Shown: positions 1 through 6,240 of the stretch, piece by piece | Layout: each line of letters starts with the position of its first letter | Numbering within the stretch: the first letter of the stretch is position 1 | Assembly: GCA_003695105.1 (NCBI GenBank) | Contig: RFIZ01000281.1 | Coordinates: 1-7,210, forward strand | DNA from: Fidelibacterota bacterium | Lineage (GTDB): Bacteria > Fidelibacterota > Marinisomatia > Marinisomatales > J089 | Length of the DNA: 7,210 bases | Direction of reading: 5' to 3' | Position numbers and translations under genes: made by a program | The notes under the pieces: model-generated | Told to the model about the DNA's origin: nothing | The model's input: the letters and a program-made list of their open reading frames with translations, nothing else | Databases searched by the model: none

Positions 1-1331
1 ATGTAGCAGACTTCCTGCCTCTCCGGATACACCGCCTGAAAAGTGACCGCTGCGTCGCTCCGGTCGTAGTAATGATCCTCCAGCCGGATTTCCACCCGGG
101 GGTCCTCCGACAGGTTCTCACCGCTATAGCGATACCCTGGAAACGGCGGCTCCGGAACGGAGAGATAGTATTCGGGGTGTTCGATGATCCAGTCGGCATC
201 CAAACCGGTGTGATTGGGGACCATGTCGCTGGCCAGGCGAATCCCGAAACGACCGGCCTTTTCTTTCAGGGCTTCCAGGGCTTGGTTCCCTCCCAGAGTC
301 CGGGCCACTTCGTAGCGCTTGAGCGAATAGGCGGAAGCCTCGGCCTCCGGATTGCCCATGCGGCGTTTGATGGTCTTGGAAATGGTACTCCGTTCCCAAA
401 TCCCGATCAACCACAGGGCATTGAAGCCCCGCTCCGCCAGTTGTTGCAGGGCTGCTTCCGGAATTTCGTCCAGGCGCCGGATGGGTTGATGAAACTCCTT
501 CGACAATTGATGCAACCAGACCAGGGTGTTTTTGGCGATCATGACCACAGACGGCATCCAGTCCTGATCCGGGCTGTAGCGGGCAGCGGTGGAATCATCG
601 TAGTCCGGCAGTTGCACGGGACCGGGTCCGGCTCCGCGAAACCGGCGTTCTTCCGCCAGCAGATCAAAACTGAGGGCAAAATGGGCGTGCCATTCCTGCA
701 GGTAAGGGGCCCAGACTTCCCGGAGATAACGGAGCTGATCCGGTAACGAATCCGGATGGGATTGCAGGGGAGCCTGAAGCCAGTCTTTCAGATGGGTCTG
801 ACCGAAGGGGATCTGCTCCAGTCGATCCACCAGGGAAGGGAGACGCTCTCCATCACCCGGTGCCGGTAATAATGCCTGCAACGGAGCCACGGCCGGGTTC
901 TCCCGGCACAGGGCTTGAATCACAATGTTTTCCAGCAGTGTTTCAGTGATTTCGACCGCCTCTTCGCCGTTCGTAGACGCCGCCAGGGGGGGAGATTGAT
1001 CCAGAATTCCACGGACCCTGCGTTGGAGGGCATCATCTTCCCGGACCAGGGACAACAGGGATCGGGCGGCCTGTTTCAGGGCAGTCCGGATCAGGGTTCG
1101 GTAACAGTCCTGCCACAGCGCCAGTCCCAGGAATTCACCTCTGGACAAAGATTGCAGACTCGGATCCTTTTGCAGGAGAGCAGTCCACTCCCTTTGATGC
1201 ACCCGGGCCCAGGCAGAAGGATCCCGGTGGACTTCCCGGAACAGAGGCCGCCTGAACTGGGTCTCTTCCCGGTAGCGACGTGCCAGCAGGAGTTCTCCGC
1301 CGGAGGGTGGTTGTTGGGGTGGTTTCGGCAT
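1..1331 (-). CDS. GH13 alpha-amylase-family glycosyl hydrolase, N-terminal 443 codons (3' end outside window)
   Basis: An uninterrupted minus-strand frame opens at the ATG at 1331 and runs off the left edge. Residues 1 to about 250 are a helical, charged region with no motif I recognise. From about residue 255 a GH13 (beta/alpha)8 barrel begins: a strand with ALWLIGIWERS, then ASAYSLKRYEVARTLGG, then DMVPNH at residues 369-374, which is GH13 conserved region I with its Asn-His substrate-binding pair. The catalytic Asp, Glu and Asp of later conserved regions lie outside the window, so activity cannot be judged. The family acts on alpha-glucans such as glycogen, starch or maltodextrins. No signal peptide is visible, so the enzyme is probably cytoplasmic. 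This start keeps an N-terminal stretch (ELLLARRYREE, residues 13-23) that resembles homologues I recall, but there is no clear Shine-Dalgarno site. It is divergent from the Nramp-related gene. Exact substrate and GH13 subfamily are not determinable here. Confidence 0.88.
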   Translation of the reverse strand, partial: MPKPPQQPPSGGELLLARRYREETQFRRPLFREVHRDPSAWARVHQREWTALLQKDPSLQSLSRGEFLGLALWQDCYRTLIRTALKQAARSLLSLVREDDALQRRVRGILDQSPPLAASTNGEEAVEITETLLENIVIQALCRENPAVAPLQALLPAPGDGERLPSLVDRLEQIPFGQTHLKDWLQAPLQSHPDSLPDQLRYLREVWAPYLQEWHAHFALSFDLLAEERRFRGAGPGPVQLPDYDDSTAARYSPDQDWMPSVVMIAKNTLVWLHQLSKEFHQPIRRLDEIPEAALQQLAERGFNALWLIGIWERSTISKTIKRRMGNPEAEASAYSLKRYEVARTLGGNQALEALKEKAGRFGIRLASDMVPNHTGLDADWIIEHPEYYLSVPEPPFPGYRYSGENLSEDPRVEIRLEDHYYDRSDAAVTFQAVYPERQEVCY

Positions 1332-1449
1332 AGATAAGGGGCGCAAGTTTACGGCGGCGGACACGGAATCGAAAGCTTCGCCTCCTTGCCGACTGGCCTA
1401 TTTCTTCCGTAAACTGTTTTCCCCTCATGGGAATCCAAGGAGGACCACA
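1332..1449. promoter_or_regulatory. Divergent intergenic region with 9-bp inverted repeat and candidate promoters on both strands
   Basis: The 118-bp gap between two divergent genes contains AGTTTACGG at 1346-1354 and its exact reverse complement CCGTAAACT at 1407-1415. On each strand the repeat supplies a TAAACT hexamer (4 of 6 to a sigma70 -10 box). Plus strand: TTGCCG at 1386-1391, 18-bp spacer, TAAACT at 1410-1415. Minus strand: TTTCGA at 1374-1369, 17-bp spacer, TAAACT at 1351-1346. These are seen directly; that they are promoters, or a two-half-site operator, is inference. The plus-strand gene has a strong AAGGAGGA at 1437-1444, 5 nt before its ATG. The minus-strand transcript would have a leader of only about 8 nt, which fits the absence of a Shine-Dalgarno site there. 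Confidence 0.35.
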
Positions 1450-2706
1450 ATGCATGATCGGAAGAGTGATTTCTGGAAAGCGTTGGGACCGGGACTGTTA
1501 TGGGCCGGAGCTTCCATCGGTGTCAGCCACCTGGTCCAGTCGACCCGAGCCGGTGCCACCTACAATTTTTCCCTGGTTTGGCTGGTCATTCTGGCCATGG
1601 TGATGAAATACCCGTTTTTCGAATTCGGTCCCCGCTATGCCTCCGCCACGGGCAAAAGTCTCCTGAAGGGATATCTGGACTGGAATCCCTGGGCCTGGGG
1701 CATTTTTCTGGTGATGACGGTAGGAACCATGTTTGCCGTCATGGCCGCTGTAACGGTGGTGACGGCCGGGCTGGCGATCCAGTTGTTCCCCTTCGGCTGG
1801 AGTATCCTGACCTGGTGTGCCCTCCTGCTGGTGATCTGCGCCGCCATCCTGGCCCTGGGGCAATATGCCCTTCTGGATTCGGCCATTAAAATCATAATTG
1901 TAATCCTGTCCCTTTCCACGGTGATAGCCGTGGCGGCGGCTTTTCTCCACGGACCGGCCGCCAGGCCGGGGGCTGCCGTTCCTTCCCTCTGGACCTTATC
2001 CGGCGTCTCCTTCATGGTGGTCCTGCTGGGGTGGATGCCCTGTCCCATCGATGTGGCGGTGTGGCATTCCTTATGGACCCTGGAACGCCGGAAACAAACC
2101 GGCGTGGCTCCGGCCTACCGGAATATTCGGCTGGATTTCGATCTTGGGTATTACGGTACCGGTGTCATGGCGCTGGGTTTTCTCAGCCTGGGTGCATTGG
2201 TCATGTTCGGATCCGGTGAAACCTTCGCCCGGTCCGGGGGCGCCTTTGCCGGGCAGTTGGTGGAATTGTACACCAAAACCCTGGGATCATGGAGTCACCT
2301 GGTGATTCTCCTGGCGGCCTTTACCACGATGTTCAGTACCACGCTAACGGTGGCGGATGCCTATCCCCGGGTTCTGAAAGAGGCCTGGCTGGACTGGCAA
2401 GGCCGGGATCGGATCCGCCAGGGAGAGCGGGTGTACTGGCTTTCCATGCTGGGGGTCATCGCCGGCGGCTTATTGTTGCTGACCGTACTGAAATCCACCA
2501 TGACCTTTATGGTGGATCTGGCCACGACCCTGTCCTTTTTGACCGCTCCGGTACTGGCCTGGTTCAATTATCGGGTGCTGTTTCAACCGGATTTCCCGGA
2601 AGCCTTTCGTCCCAGCCGGCGGATGCAGATCCTGAGCTGGATCGGAATGGCCTTTCTGCTGGGCTTTGCCCTGGTATATCTGTACTGGCGCTTTTTCCGG
2701 ATTTAA
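1450..2706 (+). CDS. Nramp-related (SLC11-like) membrane transporter lacking the DPGN motif
   Basis: This 418-residue protein has about ten or eleven hydrophobic segments and aligns by eye with the Nramp fold. The first helix starts with GPG at residues 13-15, as in Nramp. The helix-6 region carries MP at 196-197 within GWMPCPIDVAVWHS, followed by SLWTLER. Canonical Nramps bind Mn2+ or Fe2+ with Asp and Asn of DPGN in helix 1 and Met of an A-x-x-M-P-H motif in helix 6. Here the DPGN position reads GVSH (24-27) and the MPH His is Cys198, while the Met is kept. It therefore belongs to a divergent Nramp-related group, whose ion may differ (Mg2+, other metals, or something else). The start is fixed by AAGGAGGA at 1437-1444. 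The stop codon overlaps that of the convergent DASS gene. Inner-membrane location is inferred from composition. Family placement is fairly sure; substrate is unknown. Confidence 0.87.
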   Translation: MHDRKSDFWKALGPGLLWAGASIGVSHLVQSTRAGATYNFSLVWLVILAMVMKYPFFEFGPRYASATGKSLLKGYLDWNPWAWGIFLVMTVGTMFAVMAAVTVVTAGLAIQLFPFGWSILTWCALLLVICAAILALGQYALLDSAIKIIIVILSLSTVIAVAAAFLHGPAARPGAAVPSLWTLSGVSFMVVLLGWMPCPIDVAVWHSLWTLERRKQTGVAPAYRNIRLDFDLGYYGTGVMALGFLSLGALVMFGSGETFARSGGAFAGQLVELYTKTLGSWSHLVILLAAFTTMFSTTLTVADAYPRVLKEAWLDWQGRDRIRQGERVYWLSMLGVIAGGLLLLTVLKSTMTFMVDLATTLSFLTAPVLAWFNYRVLFQPDFPEAFRPSRRMQILSWIGMAFLLGFALVYLYWRFFRI

Positions 2707-4211
2707 GGGGAAACCGCCCAGCCGGGGAGGGCGCTCAGGTCGATGTGAAAGACCGAGACACCAATCGTATAGATAGCGGCGGTAATCAGCAGGGCACCGA
2801 TCAGATTCAATCGTATACCGGTCCGTACCATATCCCGGATTTCCACCCGGTCGGTGCCAAAAATAATGGCATTGGGCGGAGTGGCCACCGGCAACATGAA
2901 GGCGAAGGAACAGGACAGGGTGGCCGGGATCAGGAGAAAGAGCGGATGGATGCGAATGTCGACGGCCAGGCTGGCCAGGATGGGAATCAGGATCTGAGCG
3001 GTGGCCGTGTTGCTGGTGAGTTCCGTCAGGAAGGTCACGAACAGGGCCAGTAGCAGGAGAATTCCCAGCAGCGGCACCTCCTGGAGACTGGTGAAATGAT
3101 GTCCCAGCCAGGCGGCCAGTCCGGATTCCTTGAAGCCCGCCGCCAGGGCGAAACCGCCTCCGAACAGGAGAACGATATTCCAGGGAATACCCCGGGCCGT
3201 CTCCCAGTTCAATACGGTGGTACCCCTCTCCGTACGGGTGGGCACGACAAACAGCACCAGAGCCATGGCGATGGCGACCGTCCCGTCATTGATGTACTCC
3301 GGATGAGAAAAGAGACGGGACCACCCCGGCAGAGAAAGGTGTCCCAGGTTCAAATCCGACCGGGTGATCCAGAGCAGGGCCAACAGGATGAAGTCGGCCA
3401 GGACCCACCGTTCTTCCCAGTTCATGGGACCCATCCCCCGCAGTTGATCCTGAAAGAGAGAGGTGTCCAGATCTCCGAAATGGACCTTGGAACTGTAGCG
3501 GCGATGGAGGAAAAACCAGGTGATCAATAGAAATACCACTGCCAGGGGGACACCGAAAATCATCCAGGTGAGGAAATTGATTTCCGGGGCCCGGGGAAAT
3601 AAAATTTGCAGCATCCGGGCCAGGACCAGATTGGGGGGAGTTCCCACCAGAGTGGCGATCCCGCCGATGGAGGCGGCGTAGGCGATTCCCAGAAAGATGG
3701 CCGTGGCAAAGGGAAAGAGAATTTCCCGGGAGTAATGATCTTCCAGATTCAGAATGATGGCCAGGGCGATGGGCACCATCATCATGGTGGTGGCCGTGTT
3801 GGATATCCACATGGACAGAAAGGCAGTGGCGCCCATGAACCCAAACAGGATATTCCGGGGCGAAGCACCCACCCGGGTCAGAATGGTCAGGGCAATGCGG
3901 CGATGCAGATTCCAGCGTTCCATGGCCAGCGCCACCAGGAAGCCTCCCAAAAACAGAAAAATAATGTGATTGAAATACAGCGGTGCCACGGACTTTCCGT
4001 TCATGATTCCCAGGGCCGGGAAAAACACCACAGGGAGCAAAGCCGTGACGGCCAGAGGGACGGCTTCCGTGATCCACCAGAACGCCATCCAGACGGCGAT
4101 CCCGGCCGTCCGGACCGCTTCCGGATGTTCAGGATCAAGCGTGAAGACCGTCATGATAATACCCGCCAGCAGGGGGCCCGTGACCAACATCGCCCAGCGT
4201 CCGGTTTTCAT
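2703..4211 (-). CDS. DASS/SLC13-family sodium-coupled anion symporter (dicarboxylate/citrate or sulfate)
   Basis: A 502-residue polytopic membrane protein, usual length for the divalent anion:sodium symporter family. Both inverted-repeat signatures are intact. The first is SNT at 137-139 followed by GTPPN at 190-194. The second is SNT at 400-402 followed by FMLPVATPPNAI around 438-449, the SLC13 signature just before the last helices. In the VcINDY structure these SNT hairpins and TPPN loops form the substrate and Na+ sites, so the protein should be a functional Na+-driven importer. The FMLPVATPPNAI form resembles dicarboxylate carriers more than sulfate ones, but I would not fix the substrate. 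The start at 4211 is preceded by GGGAGG (4227-4222), 10 nt upstream of the ATG. It is divergent from the transglycosylase gene and convergent with the Nramp-related gene, sharing TTAA at 2703-2706 so that each TAA overlaps the other. Confidence 0.93.
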   Translation of the reverse strand: MKTGRWAMLVTGPLLAGIIMTVFTLDPEHPEAVRTAGIAVWMAFWWITEAVPLAVTALLPVVFFPALGIMNGKSVAPLYFNHIIFLFLGGFLVALAMERWNLHRRIALTILTRVGASPRNILFGFMGATAFLSMWISNTATTMMMVPIALAIILNLEDHYSREILFPFATAIFLGIAYAASIGGIATLVGTPPNLVLARMLQILFPRAPEINFLTWMIFGVPLAVVFLLITWFFLHRRYSSKVHFGDLDTSLFQDQLRGMGPMNWEERWVLADFILLALLWITRSDLNLGHLSLPGWSRLFSHPEYINDGTVAIAMALVLFVVPTRTERGTTVLNWETARGIPWNIVLLFGGGFALAAGFKESGLAAWLGHHFTSLQEVPLLGILLLLALFVTFLTELTSNTATAQILIPILASLAVDIRIHPLFLLIPATLSCSFAFMLPVATPPNAIIFGTDRVEIRDMVRTGIRLNLIGALLITAAIYTIGVSVFHIDLSALPGWAVSP

Positions 4212-4425
4212 ATCGCAGGTTCCTCCCGATAGAATGAAGGAAGAAATTGCCGTGTCTTGGTAAACAATATCAATGGAAACCCCGGCGGTCGACCGATTCG
4301 GAGAGACCAGCAGTATGTGATGTAGTTCATAGCCGGGGAAAGAGGGAAGAGGAAAAATTCTGTTACCTTTTTAGCCGGTTTCGGTCTAAAGAGGGTATGT
4401 CGAACCAAAAGGAGGAACAATTGGT
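4212..4425. promoter_or_regulatory. Divergent intergenic region between DASS and transglycosylase genes
   Basis: These 214 bp must hold the promoters of two divergent genes. Both Shine-Dalgarno sites are evident (minus-strand GGGAGG at 4227-4222; plus-strand GGAGGA at 4411-4416). No sigma70 pair stands out on either strand. A perfect 10-bp palindrome CGGTCGACCG lies at 4286-4295, roughly central, and CCCCGGC (4280-4286) is repeated inverted at 4332-4338. Either could be an operator, but both are within what a GC-rich stretch yields by chance. The part just before the plus-strand gene (about 4350-4375) is AT-richer. No small RNA or extra gene was supported. Confidence 0.3.
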
Positions 4426-4992
4426 ATGGGGAAACCCATCTGGAATCTGTTATTGATACCCCTGTTTTTGACCTCGGTGATTTCCGTGACGGGGACACCG
4501 GTGGACGAACAATTCAGTCGGTTGACCGACGAGCAAAAGCAGATTCTCATTCGCGCCTATGAATTGGGCGCCCCGTACGACCTGGGCTATACCCTGGCCG
4601 CCATCGCCTGGCAGGAATCGTTTGTGGGCGACCGGATCGTACCCATCAATTTACAGGACCCGTCTGCCGGATTGTGGCATAAAAATATTTACAACGCCCT
4701 GGCGGAACATCCCGAGACCCCCCAGAACGGGTTACAGGTCAATATGATGGCCCAGAAACTCATCCATGACATGGAGTTTGCCGCCTCCCTGGCCATTTCG
4801 GATCTGGAACACTGGAAAATCCGTCGCAACGGCAACTGGATGGATATCTGGGCGTCCTACAATGCCGGACGCTATTATAAATCTTCCCAGGCACGGGCCT
4901 ATGCCCGTTCCATCTACCGGAAGATCCAAGCCCTGGAAAAAGCCCTCCCGGTTCTGCTGGCGGAACAGAAGGAATCCTCGACCCTGGGATAG
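4426..4992 (+). CDS. Exported SLT-like lytic transglycosylase (small, single domain)
   Basis: A 188-residue protein with a signal peptide (residues 1 to about 23: a Lys, a hydrophobic core of Leu/Ile/Phe/Val, then Thr-Gly-Thr-Pro). The mature part looks like a compact lysozyme-fold transglycosylase domain: AWQES at 61-65 gives the probable catalytic Glu64, followed by INLQDPSAGLWH (74-85) in place of the usual glycine-rich GLMQ-type motif, and ASYNAG at 143-148, the conserved Tyr-Asn-Ala-Gly of SLT domains. Such enzymes cleave the MurNAc-GlcNAc bond of peptidoglycan with 1,6-anhydro product formation. I recall similar small proteins in Campylobacterota and other Proteobacteria. The start is chosen because GGAGGA at 4411-4416 lies 9 nt before the ATG and the signal peptide begins immediately. 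The gene is 114 bp upstream of the nitrilase-like gene and may share its transcript. No LysM or other wall-binding domain is present. Confidence 0.82.
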   Translation: MGKPIWNLLLIPLFLTSVISVTGTPVDEQFSRLTDEQKQILIRAYELGAPYDLGYTLAAIAWQESFVGDRIVPINLQDPSAGLWHKNIYNALAEHPETPQNGLQVNMMAQKLIHDMEFAASLAISDLEHWKIRRNGNWMDIWASYNAGRYYKSSQARAYARSIYRKIQALEKALPVLLAEQKESSTLG

Positions 4993-5106
4993 TCCCTGGT
5001 TTCGAACCGATCGTTGGAATCCACACCTGCCCGGTACGGTCGGCCGGGAGTAAATTCCGTCTTGTTCTGATCCACAAGAGCCAACCATGAACGGACGGGA
5101 GGACCT

Positions 5107-6180
5107 ATGAAAACGTTTCTGGCTATCATCCTGACCGGTCTTCATTTCGGACTGGCCCAGGGAATCGTGGCCGTCTTTCAGCCGGAATTGACGGAGCAGG
5201 ATTATCGCAGCACCGAGACCTTTTATCAGAAAATCCATTCAGTCGCCGGTCAGGTGGAACGTCAGACAGGAGAGGAAGCATTATTTATCTTTCCTGAATA
5301 CATCGGAGCCTGGCTCGTGGCTGCAGGGGAAAAGGAAGCGGTCTTTCGTGCCCGGGACCTCAATGCGGCCATGATTCGCATCATCCTTTCCCACCCCTTC
5401 CGGTTTGTCTGGGAATTTGTGGCCACCTTCGTCCGGGATCATTTCCACGGATCTCTCATGGGGCATGTGGAACGGGCCATATTCAAAATGAAGGCCCGGA
5501 CGGCCCTCCGTTCCTATTGGGAGGCGTTTTCCCGGCTGGCACGGGAACACCGCGCCTGGGTGGTGGCCGGTTCCGTGCTGCTGCCGGAAGTGAACCGACA
5601 AACATCACCTCCCTCCCTGTGTTGCCGGCACCCCCGGACCCTCTACAATCAATCCTTTCTGTTCGATCCCAGCGGAGCCTTGGTATCCATCACCAAGAAA
5701 GCCTTTCCCGTCTCCGCGGAACTGGATTTCCTGAATCGGGGCCGGCTCCGGGATCTGCCGGTGGCGGACACGCCCTTCGGCCGGGTCGGGACCATGATTT
5801 GTGCCGACAGCTGGCACCCGGAGTGCTATCGCCATCTGGATTCCCTGGGGGTGGATATTCTGGCGGTTCCCAGCCTGGTGAACCAGGCCGAGCGATGGAT
5901 TGAACCCTGGGGCGGCTACGATCCTCCCCAATTCGATCCGGGAGATGTGGACCCGGCCGACCTGACGGGTCAGGTAGCGGAACGGGAGATGTGGAAAAAA
6001 TATGCCCTGACCCGACGGATGCAATCCACCGGTGCCGAATGGGGCTTCAACAGTTTCCTGATCGGACATTTTTGGGGACTGACCGGTGGGGGACAGGCCA
6101 ATATAATCCATCGGGGAACCCTGGAGCGGGAACTGGAGGATTACCGGGGTTCCGGTGTACTCGTCACCCGGCTTCCCTGA
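5107..6180 (+). CDS. Nitrilase-superfamily carbon-nitrogen hydrolase with apparent signal peptide and long insertion
   Basis: The 357-residue protein carries a complete nitrilase-superfamily catalytic set: Glu64 in FPEY, Lys197 in TKKAFP, the supporting Glu205 eight residues later, and the nucleophile Cys232 in MICADSWHPE. The first core beta strand (IVAVFQPEL) does not begin until residue 20. Before it lies a Lys plus a hydrophobic run ending GLA-QG, which looks like a signal peptide cleaved after Ala17. About 133 residues separate Glu64 from Lys197, clearly more than in ordinary amidases and nitrilases. The extra length is helical and includes a hydrophobic-aromatic stretch at 93-113. The enzyme should hydrolyse an amide or nitrile C-N bond, probably outside the cytoplasm, but the substrate is unknown. 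GGGAGGA at 5097-5103 supports the start. An intrinsic terminator follows 30 nt after the stop. Superfamily is sure; export is inferred. Confidence 0.87.
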   Translation: MKTFLAIILTGLHFGLAQGIVAVFQPELTEQDYRSTETFYQKIHSVAGQVERQTGEEALFIFPEYIGAWLVAAGEKEAVFRARDLNAAMIRIILSHPFRFVWEFVATFVRDHFHGSLMGHVERAIFKMKARTALRSYWEAFSRLAREHRAWVVAGSVLLPEVNRQTSPPSLCCRHPRTLYNQSFLFDPSGALVSITKKAFPVSAELDFLNRGRLRDLPVADTPFGRVGTMICADSWHPECYRHLDSLGVDILAVPSLVNQAERWIEPWGGYDPPQFDPGDVDPADLTGQVAEREMWKKYALTRRMQSTGAEWGFNSFLIGHFWGLTGGGQANIIHRGTLERELEDYRGSGVLVTRLP

Positions 6181-6209
6181 CGAAACCCGGATTGGAGTTT
6201 GACCACGGA

Positions 6210-6236
6210 AGGGCGTAACTTCGCCCTCGATTTTTT
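6210..6236 (+). terminator. Intrinsic terminator after the nitrilase-like gene
   Basis: AGGGCG (6210-6215) pairs perfectly with CGCCCT (6222-6227) around a 6-nt loop, followed after CGA by six T residues (6231-6236). It lies 30 nt past the nitrilase stop codon. Unusually, the T tract ends only 4 nt before the ATG of the next gene, so the hairpin either ends the upstream transcript or lies in the leader of the downstream one. Confidence 0.65.
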
Positions 6237-6240
6237 AGTC

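Noticed and set aside
72..746. Plus-strand open frame of 224 codons
   Set aside because: It lies antisense to the GH13 gene, whose conserved motifs read cleanly through the same bases on the minus strand; its own product is rich in Gly/Pro/Gln with no domain.
1371..1380. GAAAGCTTCG, a near-palindrome around AAGCTT between the repeat arms
   Set aside because: Too short and imperfect to separate from chance.
2289..4232. Plus-strand open frames (including 2289-3053, 3096-3530 and 3606-4232) antisense to the DASS gene
   Set aside because: Products are low-complexity Gly/Gln/His/Asp strings typical of the complement of membrane-protein codons; no ribosome sites or motifs.
4286..4295. Palindrome CGGTCGACCG in the DASS-transglycosylase gap
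   Set aside because: A single 10-bp GC-rich palindrome with no second copy in the window; noted in the intergenic entry but not enough to call an operator.
4998..5008. GGTTTCGAACC, resembling a tRNA T-arm
   Set aside because: No matching acceptor, anticodon or D-arm could be built around it in the 114-bp gap.
5030..5048. CCCGG/CCGGG hairpin after the transglycosylase gene
   Set aside because: Only a 5-bp stem with a 9-nt loop and no T tract; not convincing as a terminator.
4732..5238. Minus-strand open frame across the transglycosylase-nitrilase junction
   Set aside because: Antisense to two genes with recognisable active-site motifs and signal peptides; no domain in its product.
6199..6240. 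TTG at 6199 as the start of the zinc-ribbon protein
   Set aside because: The nearest GGAG ends 1 nt before it, too close to serve; the added residues would be coded by the terminator-like hairpin. The ATG at 6241 is preferred, though not proven.
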